From: Mixophyes australis
Lineage: Eukaryota; Chordata; Amphibia; Anura; Limnodynastidae
Direction: 5' to 3'
DNA: 64,000 nucleotides
Assembly (NCBI GenBank): GCA_036250195.1
Contig: JAVHZZ010000008.1
Coordinates: 3,529,934 to 3,593,933 of the forward strand
In this document: piece after piece, positions 1 to 8,635 of the stretch
How the letters are laid out: each line of letters starts with the position of its first letter
How positions within the stretch are numbered: position 1 is the stretch's first letter
The notes under the pieces: generated by a model
Database searches by the model: none
Told to the model about the DNA's origin: nothing
The model's input: the letters and a program-made list of their open reading frames with translations, nothing else
Translations under genes and position numbers: made by a program

Positions 1-72
1 GATAATCAGCTCAGTCTACACTACTGGAGCTAATTACTTATTTTACTTTATTTAAAACAGAACTTATACTAG

Positions 73-383
73 CTAATGCTGCTATGACCATCAGCATATA
101 TTGTCCCAATAGCCTTTAGGAACCCGCAAGGTATATACACCTCCTAGTTTATTTTTTTTAGTAACTTCTGCTGAAGTCAATGGATGCACTTCTTCCCCAG
201 CTCGTTAAAAGGTTCTGCTCACTCCTTCATTATTTTGGAGAGTAGGATGATATACAGAAGATAAAACAAAATCATTTCTACAGATATCAGTCAGCCACAT
301 TCCCACCAGCACCTCACCTTTATCAGGCTATGCGAGAGGCAGACACACCAATATCCAGATTCTTAGTACATTGATCAGTTATA
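73..383 (+). repeat. Duplicated block, copy 1 (partner at 6481-6783)
   Basis: About 300 bases from ATGACCATCAGCATATATTG onward recur nearly unchanged at 6481-6783. In both copies the block runs straight into a V-SINE at the same base, after TTGATCAGTTATA. The sequence outside the block-plus-SINE unit is unrelated on both sides. It is either a segmental duplication or retrotransposition of a transcript that reached the SINE tail. No coding potential was seen. Confidence 0.85.
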
Positions 384-868
384 CGGTGGCTCAGTGGTTA
401 GCACTTCTGTCTCACAGCACTGAGTTCATGAGTTCAATTCCCGACCATGGCTTTATCTGTGTGCAGTTTGTATGTTCTCCCCGTGTTTGTGTGGATATCC
501 TCCCACACTCCAAAAACATACTGGTAGGTTAATTGGCTGCCGTTAAATTGTCCTTAGTCTCTCTCTCTGTCTGTGTGTATGTTAGGGTATTTAGATTGTA
601 AGCTCCTATGGGCTTCAAGTGGGTTTCCTCTGGGTGCTCCGGTTTCCTCCCACACTCCAAAAACATCCTGGTATGTTAATTGGCTGCTAACAAATTGACC
701 CTAGTCTGTGTGTGTGTGTTAGGGAATTTAGACTGTAAGCTCCAATGGGGCAGGGACTGATATGAGTGAGTTCTCTGAATCTAAACTATTTCTAAACCGC
801 CCTCCACCGGAGTTACGCACTGTGGAATTAGTGGCGCTATATAAATAAATGGTGATGATGATGATATT
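384..868 (+). mobile_element. V-SINE, chimeric or internally duplicated copy
   Basis: It starts with a tRNA-like head: A box in TGGCTCAGTGGTTAGCAC and a B-box-like GAGTTCAATTCC. The V-SINE central domain follows (TGTATGTTCTCCCCGTGTTT, then the CCTCCCACACTCCAAAAACA segment). The 3' tail is L2-like (TAGACTGTAAGCTCCAATGG, later GGCGCTATATAAATAAATGG) and ends in a TGATGATG simple repeat. The central segment occurs twice (about 490-545 and 625-690), each followed by its own GTAAGCTCC stretch, so the copy is a fusion of two V-SINEs or carries an internal duplication. V-SINEs are transcribed by RNA polymerase III and mobilised by a partner LINE. Confidence 0.9.
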
Positions 869-1373
869 ATATATCAGGAACATCACATTATATAAAGGGT
901 CACAGTGCCCAATTTCTGTAAAGCCACCTCAGACAGCTTATTTTTTAAGACCAAAATTACAAAGCATAATACATACCTAAATCACCAGCCATAATTGTGA
1001 GAATTATTTTTAGTTCCTCTCCTATTAGGTATAGTTATAGACAACACACATATGATAAGGACAGGACTGCTTTTCATTTGGTGTAATCAAGGAATTGTTT
1101 TCTACTTTGGTTTGTATTTAAATTTGTGGCAGAAGAAAATAAATGTATGCAGAAGAATTGATGACAGATTTCACTTGAAGAGTTAGAAGTGTTTACACAT
1201 AACAATCATGTTCTATGTCCTGGATACAATGTAACATTCTTATATTATTTATTATAATAATGTTATAGAAATGTAAATAAACACATATGTGCTTCACCAA
1301 ATAAGAATAATATTTCTAGTGTGGACACATAAACATTTCAATAATTGAATGATATTATTCTACTCAATTCCAG

Positions 1374-1748
1374 GTCCAGCTACTGTCTGAAAGAACCATC
1401 GCTATGAGAAGTAAAATCTCCAAAATGGTGATAGTGATTGTCCTCTTATTTACAATTTGCTGGGGTCCCATCCAGCTCTTCAGCCTCTTCCAGGGGTTTT
1501 ACCCAGGATTCCAAGCAAACTACGCCACCTACAAGATCAAAACCTGGGCCAACTGCATGTCTTACGCCAACTCCTCCATCAATCCCATCGTGTACGGGTT
1601 CATGGGCGCCAGCTTCAGGAAGTCTTTTAAGAAAGCTTTTCCATTTATGTTTCGGAATAAAATTAGGGATGGGAGCATCACATCTGGAACGGTCAATAAC
1701 GAAATGAAGTTTGTAGCTATGGAATCAACAAACAATGATTTAAAGTGA
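1374..1748 (+). CDS. Kisspeptin receptor (GPR54-type) GPCR, last coding exon
   Basis: The reading frame opens directly at the splice acceptor (VQLLSERTIAMRSKISKM) and runs 124 codons to TGA at 1746-1748. It covers the end of intracellular loop 3, TM6 with the CWGP variant of the CWxP motif, extracellular loop 3, TM7 with NSSINPIVY (the NPxxY activation motif), amphipathic helix 8 (GASFRKSFKKAF) and a short Ser/Thr-containing tail. The TM6 CWGPIQLF and pre-TM7 KTWANCMSYANS segments are characteristic of kisspeptin receptors rather than galanin receptors. From memory it looks closer to the non-mammalian GPR54-2 (Kiss2r) lineage than to mammalian KISS1R, which has a longer proline-rich tail. The Met at 1404 is internal, not a start. 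The family is Gq-coupled at the plasma membrane and controls GnRH release. The receptor identity is fairly secure; the paralog is an inference. Confidence 0.85.
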   Translation, partial: VQLLSERTIAMRSKISKMVIVIVLLFTICWGPIQLFSLFQGFYPGFQANYATYKIKTWANCMSYANSSINPIVYGFMGASFRKSFKKAFPFMFRNKIRDGSITSGTVNNEMKFVAMESTNNDLK

Positions 1749-2140
1749 AAACAGGGGGATTGGTTTTTATTACCACAGCGTTTTTACAACCCCTCAGAAG
1801 TTTTTACGAACGTAAAGGCGGTGAATGAGACCAGCAGAGGTGACCCGATAGGAGGACAGCAATAGATATGAGAGTGTTAACGCACTAAGAACTCAGCGAC
1901 ATCCTGAATGCAGCATTAAGAGAATTTCCTATTGTTGAGGAAAGATTCACTTTCTGTATTGTTACATTGTTCAGACAGAACAACCCATCAGAAGTTCTGG
2001 ATTTGATGGCTGAAAAATGTCAGCAAGTTTTCACCATATAAACTTGTGGATTTCTACCTGACGAAGTCTTGTGTCTGTAACAAATCTCTATTTTGTATTT
2101 ATACTGTCTGCTCATTAAAGAAAAAATCTTAAATGACAAA
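1749..2140 (+). other. 3' UTR of the kisspeptin-receptor-like gene
   Basis: Unique, non-repetitive sequence follows the stop codon and reaches an ATTAAA at 2114-2119, a common variant polyadenylation signal. The sequence beyond is AT-rich for about 130 bases and then turns into a minisatellite. The UTR limit is inferred from that signal only. Confidence 0.5.
2114..2119 (+). promoter_or_regulatory. Candidate polyadenylation signal (ATTAAA)
   Basis: ATTAAA lies about 365 bases after the receptor stop codon. It is the second most common vertebrate poly(A) hexamer. No AATAAA was noticed between the stop and this site. The exact cleavage point is not determinable here. Confidence 0.5.
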
Positions 2141-2276
2141 TATCTGCCTAGGTCGGCTCATGTTAAGTACTAGGACATATTCTGGGATCAGTTATAGACA
2201 GCATTTATTGTTTCAATTTCACATAAAATAATATGTACAAAGATTAGTGACACGCTTTACTAATTACAGGGAACTG

Positions 2277-2935
2277 ACAGACCCACTTATACCTCTGCCA
2301 CTGTACAATTATACACCAGCCACCTTATACCCCTGCCCCCCTACTTATACCCCTGCCACCTTATACCCCTGCACTGTACACTTATACCCTTGCCACCCTA
2401 CTTATATCCCTGCCACCCTACTAACCTGCCAATGTATACTTGTACCTCTGCCACTGTACACTTATACCCCTGACACACCACTTATACCCCCGCCACCCTA
2501 CACTACAACCCCTGCCACTGTACACTTATACCCCTGCCACACTACACTACAACCCCCGCCACTCTACACCGCTGCCACCCACTTGTACCACCGCCAACTT
2601 ACACTACATCCCCTGCCACTGTACTTATACCCCTGTCACTGTACACTTATACCCCTGCTACCCTACACTTATACCTCTGCTACGTTACACTTTTGTCCCT
2701 GTACACTTGTACCACCGCCAACTTACACTACATCCCCTGCCACTGTACTTATACCCCTGCCCCCCTACACTACAACCCCTGCAACTGAACACTTATACCC
2801 CAGCCACCCTACACTAAAACTCCTGCCACTGTACTTATACCCCTGTCACTGTACACTTATACCTCTGCTACGTTACACTTTTGTCCCTGTACACTTATAC
2901 CACTGCCACTGTACACTTATGCCTGTTCAAACTTT
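2277..2935. repeat. Minisatellite, ACTTATACCCCTGCC-type units
   Basis: About 660 bases are built from variants of a 15-22 bp unit (cactgtac-acttata-cccctgccacc). Larger segments recur, for example the stretch with ACTTACACTACATCCCCTGC at about 2595 and again at about 2720, so there is a second-order structure. Long open frames here (Thr/Pro/Tyr-rich) come from the repeat and are not genes. Confidence 0.9.
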
Positions 2936-3490
2936 GCATCCACACAGATGCCACCATCTTGGACTGCAGGTACATGCAGCAAAACTAGGCACTCTTGCAA
3001 AAATTTGGTGGCGATATCTCTAAAATCATTTTTGCTTCAGTTTTGCACAATGTCACTCCCTCTTTAGAAGTGTCAATCAGTTAATCCCTACTGTAAGATT
3101 GCTCCTTCCATCAGTTTCACTAACGCTGCTCACACTCACGGAGAAATGAGGAGACACGTGCTGGGATGTGCGGAGGCTGCGCTTACTTGTAGGATGGAGG
3201 ATACTAATCTCTGACACAGCGACGCAAGGACTGAGCTGTGTCCGTCACTCATTTGGAAGAACCGTGTATTAGATTTGTATTAATGGTAATTGTCGGCTAC
3301 TAAAACCACTGCAGCATTTCTTGGTACAGAGCACAGATAATAACATCCAGCTCTGGGGAAAGGTCACAACTAACATTAAATTGTTATTGATCTGTTTCTG
3401 TACAACTCCACAGCTCACACAAATTATTAACACCTTGTTACATTGTGGTAGGTGAAGGTCACTTGTTCAAGGTCATAACATCAATGTAGG
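2936..3490. other. Unannotated spacer
   Basis: About 550 bases between two repeat blocks. I see no open frame with family-like features, no RNA gene and no recognisable mobile element. Confidence 0.5.
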
Positions 3491-3494
3491 TGAT

Positions 3495-3722
3495 ATGCAC
3501 CGATCAGCCACAATATTAAAACCACCTAATACTGTGCAGGTCCCCCCTGTGCCGCCAACACCAGCTCTGATCCATCGAGGCCTCCACAAGACCCCGAGGG
3601 TGTCCCGTGGTACGTGGCAGCAAGCTGCGATGCTCTGCGTGGTCTGACACCTTCTATCATAGACAGCGGTAACTTTGTCAGCAATTTGTGCTGCAGAAGC
3701 TATTCTGTGGGATTGAACCAAT
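3495..3722 (-). mobile_element. Internally deleted Tc1-like element
   Basis: The left end (CACCGATCAGCCACAATATT then AAAACCACC) is a Tc1-like terminus closely matching the Tc1 element at 62.85 kb (CACCGATCAGCTCTAACATT). The inner part from about 3619 (GCAGCAAGCTGCGATGCTCT) to 3722 matches the N-terminal transposase-coding region of that element (63277-63381). On the minus strand it still reads RIASAAQIADKVTAVYDRRC, the helix-turn-helix part. The segment between is gone, so only one terminus and a coding scrap remain. The right side abuts the minisatellite. Confidence 0.75.
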
Positions 3723-5130
3723 GTATATAATAGCAGTATACTATGTACTGTGTATAACAGCAATATATATTTACTGTATATAACAGAAGTATAATATGTA
3801 CTGTGTATAACAGCAATATATATTTACTGTATATAACAGAAGTATAATATGTACTGTCTATATAATAGCAGTATACTATGTACTGTGTATAACAGCAATA
3901 TATATTTACTGTATATAACAGAAGTATAATATGTACTGTCTATATAATAGCAGTATACTATGTACTGTGTATAACGGCAATATATATTTACTGTATATAA
4001 CAGAAGTATAATATGTACTGTCTATATAATAGCAGTATACTATGTACTGTGTATAACATAGCAATATATATTTACTGTATATAACAGAAGTATAATATGT
4101 ACTGTCTATATAATAGCAGTATACTATGTACTGTATATAACATAGCAATATATATTTACTGTATATAACAGAAGTATAATATGTACTGTCTATATAATAG
4201 CAGTATACTATGTACTGTATATAACATACCAATATATATTTATTGTATATAGCATAGAAGTATAATATGAACGGTATATAACATAGTAGTATAGTGTGGA
4301 CTTTATATAACACAGCAGTATAATATGTATTGAATATAACATAGCAGTATAATATGTTCTGTGTATAACATAGAAGTATAATATGTATTGAATATAACAT
4401 AGCAGTATAATATGTATTGAATATAACATAGTAGTACAATATGTACTGTATATAACATAGCAGTATAATATGCATTGAATATAACATAGCATTATAGTGT
4501 GTACTGTATGTAAAGTAGAAGTATAATATGCACTGTATATAACATAGCAGTATAAGATGTATTGTACATACCATAATAGTATAGTTTGTACTGTATATAC
4601 TTTAGTATTATAGTGTGTACTGTATATAACATAGAAGTATAATATATAGTGTATATAACATAGCAGTATAAGATGTATTGTACATACCATAGTAGTATAG
4701 TTTGTACTGTATATACTTTAGTATTATAGTGTGTACTGTATATAACATAGAAGTATAATATATAGTGTATATAACATAGCAGAATAGTTTGTACTGTATA
4801 TACTTTAGTATTATAGTGTGTACTGTATATAACATAGAAGTATAATATATAGTGTATATAACATAGCAGTATAAGATGTATTGTACATACAATAGTAGTA
4901 TAGTTTGTACTGTATATACTTTAGTATTATAGTGTGTACTGTATATAACATAGAAGTATAATATATAGTGTATATAACATAGTATTATAGTGTGTACTGT
5001 ATCTATTGCAGTATAATGTGTTCTGTATAATTCATAGCAGTTTAGTGTGTACTGTCTATAAGATATCAGTACAATATGTACTGTATATAACATAGCAATA
5101 TAATATGTATTGTATATAACACAGCATAGT
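3722..5130. repeat. AT-rich minisatellite with changing higher-order repeat
   Basis: About 1.4 kb is made of 28-31 bp variants of a unit such as TATAACATAGCAGTATAATA plus TGTACTG. In the left third (about 3780-4230) they group into an 82-84 bp triplet: the marker ACAGAAGTATAATATGTACT recurs at about 3836, 3918, 4001, 4085 and 4166. From about 4560 the order changes to blocks of 117, 88 and 115 bases, marked by TAGTTTGTACTGTATATACT. Several long minus-strand open frames rich in Tyr/Ile/Cys result from the repeat and are not counted as genes. Confidence 0.92.
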
Positions 5131-6267
5131 TAACTTTTATTAGGACTCAAAAGATTAGGACACATTTTAGTTCAGATTATTACAGGAATATAATGTTTTC
5201 TCACCGCTGTGGTACGACAAGCTGTCTGTTATATTACTTGGAGCAGATCTGGGCAGTGATTAATATCTTCAGGCATTGGTAAGAATCATTATGTATTTTT
5301 AATAACTTGTTTCCAAGTTAAGTTCGCTCTGAGATTGCAGTGGGAATGTAGCTACATAGTGACAGTCCGCAGGCTGCTCCAATACGCTGAGTACATGAGA
5401 TGAATGTTATTTTTTGCAGTTTACAAATAATGCAAATCTGGAACATAAGGGAAGACTCCAGGCCTAGCCCAATACAGACAATCATACACAGACTTTCAGC
5501 AAAGGATGGATCCACAGACCAGTAACATGTGAATGGCGATCAGTCCGTGTTTTTCTGTATGTTGTATATAAACGAGAGGCGGTGGGCTAGATGCCCATCT
5601 GCAGGAAGAAGAGGTGCTCAACCAAACCAAATGGGAATATTCTGTAATTATCACTTTAGTGAAACTCAGTCATCAATATCAGTCTGTATGAAAGTTGAAC
5701 ATTTGCATCACCCCTACACACATTTCAGCGTCTCTTATTCTTCTAAAATACTGATCCGTTATCTATAATTAATCATGAGCCAGAGGGGACACTGGGACTC
5801 CATTACATGTTGCACTTGTACGTGTTTTTGATGATATTGGTCTAAGTGTGCATAGAAATACGCTGTCCCAGAACAGAACTAAAAGGTGTAAAGTGCGTCT
5901 CCGAGAATAGCGGAGATTTCACGTCCTTTTGAGCCGGCTGAGCCCTCCACACCCCATTTATTCTCTCTAAATAATTCTGTAGCACAAAATGAAATCTCGT
6001 TTCTGCACTTAGCAGGGTTCTGCCCGGTCCACCCAACTACTCCCCAGGGGGTGTAAACTTCTAATGCCCTTGTCAATGTCACTATCTCGGCCAACAAATG
6101 CTACACCCCTCCCCCGTAAATCTAGTTGCGCTTACACATAAGTAGGAATGTGGTGTCTGAAAAGAGCTTTTATGCTGATGTTTAATACTTAAGCTGTTTG
6201 TAAATGACCCTACTGCAACCACCTCCTCTCTGGTCTTCCTCTTGTCCATCTATGCCCGTCTCAGTCC
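5131..6267. other. Unannotated spacer
   Basis: About 1.1 kb of non-repetitive sequence. Only short chance open frames are present; I see no conserved protein motif, RNA gene or mobile element terminus. Confidence 0.5.
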
Positions 6268-6481
6268 CTTAAATACTGTGGCTCAGTGGTTAGCACTTCT
6301 ACCTTACAGCACTGGCATCATGCGCTCAATTCCGACCATGGCCTTATCTGTGTGTGGTTTGTATGTTCTCCCCGTGTTTGCGTGGGTTTCCTCCAAAAAC
6401 ATACTAGTAGGTTAATTGTCTGCTGCCCAATTGACCCGTCTGTGTGTGTGTCAGGGAAAATAGACCGTAAGCTCCGATGGG
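6268..6481 (+). mobile_element. V-SINE, 3' truncated copy
   Basis: The tRNA-like head (GTGGCTCAGTGGTTAGCACT) and central domain (GTATGTTCTCCCCGTGTTTG) are present. The copy stops in the L2-like tail at GTAAGCTCCGATGGGCC and joins directly to copy 2 of the duplicated block. A short internal deletion removes part of the central domain (CGTGGGTTTCCTCC is followed at once by AAAAACATAC). Confidence 0.88.
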
Positions 6482-6783
6482 CCATGACCATCAGCATATA
6501 TTGTCCCAATAGCCTTTAGGAACCTGCAAGGTATATACACTTCCTAGTTTATTTTTTTTAGTAACTTCTGCTGAAGTCAATGGATGCGCTTCTTCCCCAG
6601 CTCGTTAAAAGGTTCTGCTCGCCCCTTCATTATTTTGGAGAGTAGGATGATATACAGAAGAGAAAACGAAATCATTTCTACAGATATCAGTCAGCCACAC
6701 TCCCACCAGCACCTCACCTTTATCGGGCTATGCGAAAGGCAGACACGCCAATGTCCAGATTCTTAGTACATTGATCAGTTATA
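6481..6783 (+). repeat. Duplicated block, copy 2 (partner at 73-383)
   Basis: This is a near-identical copy of the intronic block at 73-383, differing by scattered substitutions (for example AACCTGCAAGG against AACCCGCAAGG). Its left edge is fused to a truncated V-SINE tail and its right edge continues into a V-SINE at the same base as in copy 1. Confidence 0.85.
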
Positions 6784-7098
6784 CGGTGGCTCAGTGGTTA
6801 GCACTTCTGCTTCACAGCACTGGGTTCATGAGTTCAATTCCCGACCATGGCCTTATCTGTGTGCAGTTTGTATGTTCTCCCCGTGTTTGCATGGGTTTCC
6901 TCTGGGTGCTCCAGTTTCCTCCCACTCTCCAAACACATACTGGTAGGTTAATTGGCTGCTAACAAATTGATCCTAGTCTGTGTGTGTGTGTGTTAGGGAA
7001 TTTAGACTGTAAGCCCCAATGGGGCAGGGACTGATGTGAGTTCTCTGTACAGCGCTGCGGAATAAGCGACGCTATATAAATAAATGGTAATAATAATC
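6784..7098 (+). mobile_element. V-SINE, full-length copy
   Basis: This copy is collinear from tRNA-like head (CGGTGGCTCAGTGGTTAGCA) through the central domain (CGTGTTTGCATGGGTTTCCT, CCTCCCACTCTCCAAACACA) and L2-like tail (TAGACTGTAAGCCCCAATGG, GCGCTGCGGAATAAGCGACG) to TATATAAATAAATGGTAATA. It is inserted at the same base relative to the block as the SINE at 384. Confidence 0.93.
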
Positions 7099-7469
7099 TT
7101 CCACTCTCATCGCTCCATATTTGCCAGATCACATTCAGTCCCTACACACCCTAGACTCATACCTTCTATAATCTAATCAATCTACTCACCCTCACTTACT
7201 AAGCCCTCACCAGCAGTTCATCCTTATACATCTTAAATTGTGTCGATAACTCCCTAACCCTCTCTTATATCTGACGGTCACGTTGCCTACTATGATTATT
7301 GCCTCTCCCTCAATCTTCACAACTTTTTCCTACATAAGATACTCCCTATATCAATTCAGTTGTCTCACCCCAACAACAGCCTATTTCACTCCATGATACT
7401 ACTTTCACTGAGTACAACCTGCTACTGTCCAAATCTCCACTCCAAGTCCTACCCGCTCTTGTCAGAATT

Positions 7470-7640
7470 GCCCTCCCTTTAGATTGTAAGTTCTCACGAT
7501 CAGGGTCCTCTATACCCTGTTCTCATGTCCGCACCATTTCATCAACCTTGTTTGTCCCTGTTCTGTTGTCTGTGCTTTCTGTCTCACCCATCCTGCACTG
7601 CTGATTAATGTAACACCCTACAAATAAACAACGATGAGTG
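7470..7640 (+). mobile_element. L2-type LINE/SINE 3' tail
   Basis: The run CCCTTTAGATTGTAAGTTCT followed by a CT-rich stretch and CCCTACAAATAAACAACGATG has the layout of the L2 3' tail seen elsewhere in the window (TAGATTGTAAGCTC through TATAAATAAA). Upstream to 7099 the sequence is CT-rich and probably belongs to the same decayed element. The identification rests on the tail only. Confidence 0.5.
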
Positions 7641-8025
7641 TTTTCTTGTGTCCAGTTATTCCCGGTATTGCTGCTAGTTAAGTTTAGGATGTAGTTCAGC
7701 CGAACCTCCAGAAGAGGGAACTAAACACTTCTTTAACTATGACTGTTTTGACGGGATGTTCAGTGGTTAAAAGAGAAGACTCATGAATGTGAACGAGAAT
7801 TAAGTGACTAATGAAAAGAAAAAACATTGCAGTTTCAGTTCCCTTCAAGTGGCCGACTTTTCTTGTTTGTAAACTAAACAAGATTTTTCTTGTTTCACAA
7901 ATGGACCCAGTCAAACAGGGACATGATCATCATCATCAACAGCAATTTATAGGTAAGGCTTAGGATACCTTGACAGAAGGTGATCTAAGTCTATTAAATA
8001 ACGAGACTGATTAAATAATTCACCT

Positions 8026-8634
8026 TTATTTATTGGTATTACAAATTAAATGTTTGTCCCCTACAATATACTCCCCATTTCTACTAATACATCGCTGTAG
8101 TCTTGTTTTCCACTGGTGGAAGGCATGGAGCAAATCAATTTCTGTCACTTGTTTCAACATATCTGCTGTTTTCTTCTTTACAGCATCAACTGACTCAGAA
8201 TGTGACCCTTTAAGCACTGATTTAACTTTTGGAAAATGATAAAAATCACAAGGTGCTAAATTGGGCGAATATGGAGGATGTTTAAGTGTATTAATGTGTT
8301 TGTTGGTCAAAAACCGCTTCACAGAAAGTGCTGTGTGAGCAGCGCATTGTCCTGGTGAAGATAGAAACCATTTTTCCACAGTTGCGGCCGTTTCTTTCTG
8401 ACTCTCTCAGCTTTTTCAAAACTTCCTTATAATATTGCTGATTAACTGTTGTGCCTTCTGGAACCCATTCTTCCAAAATTACACCCTTGATATCGAAAAA
8501 CACAATGAGCATTGCTTTGAATTTTGACTTGCTTTGACAAGCTTTTTTCATGCTTGGTGATGACGGTGTTTTCCAGTGCATTTACTGTGTTTCAGGATCG
8601 TACTGGAAGATCCAGGTCTCATCACAAGTGATGA
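8026..8634 (-). pseudogene. Mariner transposase, C-terminal half (broken)
   Basis: On the minus strand the fragment begins at the first catalytic region (CDETWIFQYDPETQ, near 8634-8590) and continues through SKSKFKAMLIVFFDIKGVIL and the second catalytic region (HQDNA, about 8350). It ends after HPPYSPNLAPCDFY. The third catalytic Asp (in APCD) is kept, while the neighbouring Asp of SPDLAP has become Asn. At least two indels between about 8400 and 8340 put the HQDNA segment and the following AAHTALSVKRFL in different frames. Mariner transposases cut and paste DNA with a DD34D triad. The 5' half lies beyond the inserted LINE. Confidence 0.88.
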
Positions 8635-8635
8635 C

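Larger units (their letters stand above)
1..1373 (+). other. Terminal intron of the kisspeptin-receptor-like gene (3' part)
   Basis: This stretch precedes a coding exon and ends in a pyrimidine-rich tract followed by CAG at 1371-1373, a good 3' splice site. Its first 868 bases are repeat-derived: a block (about 73-383) that recurs near 6.5 kb, plus a V-SINE (384-868). From 869 to 1373 I see only AT-rich sequence with no recognisable element. The intron's 5' end and the earlier exons lie outside the window. Confidence 0.7.

Noticed and set aside
384..460. tRNA gene at the head of the V-SINE
   Set aside because: A-box and B-box-like sequences are present but the cloverleaf cannot be completed, and the head is always attached to the V-SINE body. 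It is a SINE promoter, not a tRNA gene.
2247..3023. 258-codon Thr/Pro/Tyr-rich plus-strand open frame
   Set aside because: It is entirely within the ACTTATACCCCTGCC minisatellite. There is no splice or promoter context, and the open state follows from repeat composition.
3906..5093. Three overlapping minus-strand open frames rich in Tyr, Ile and Cys
   Set aside because: All lie in the AT-rich minisatellite; the residue pattern just mirrors the repeat unit.
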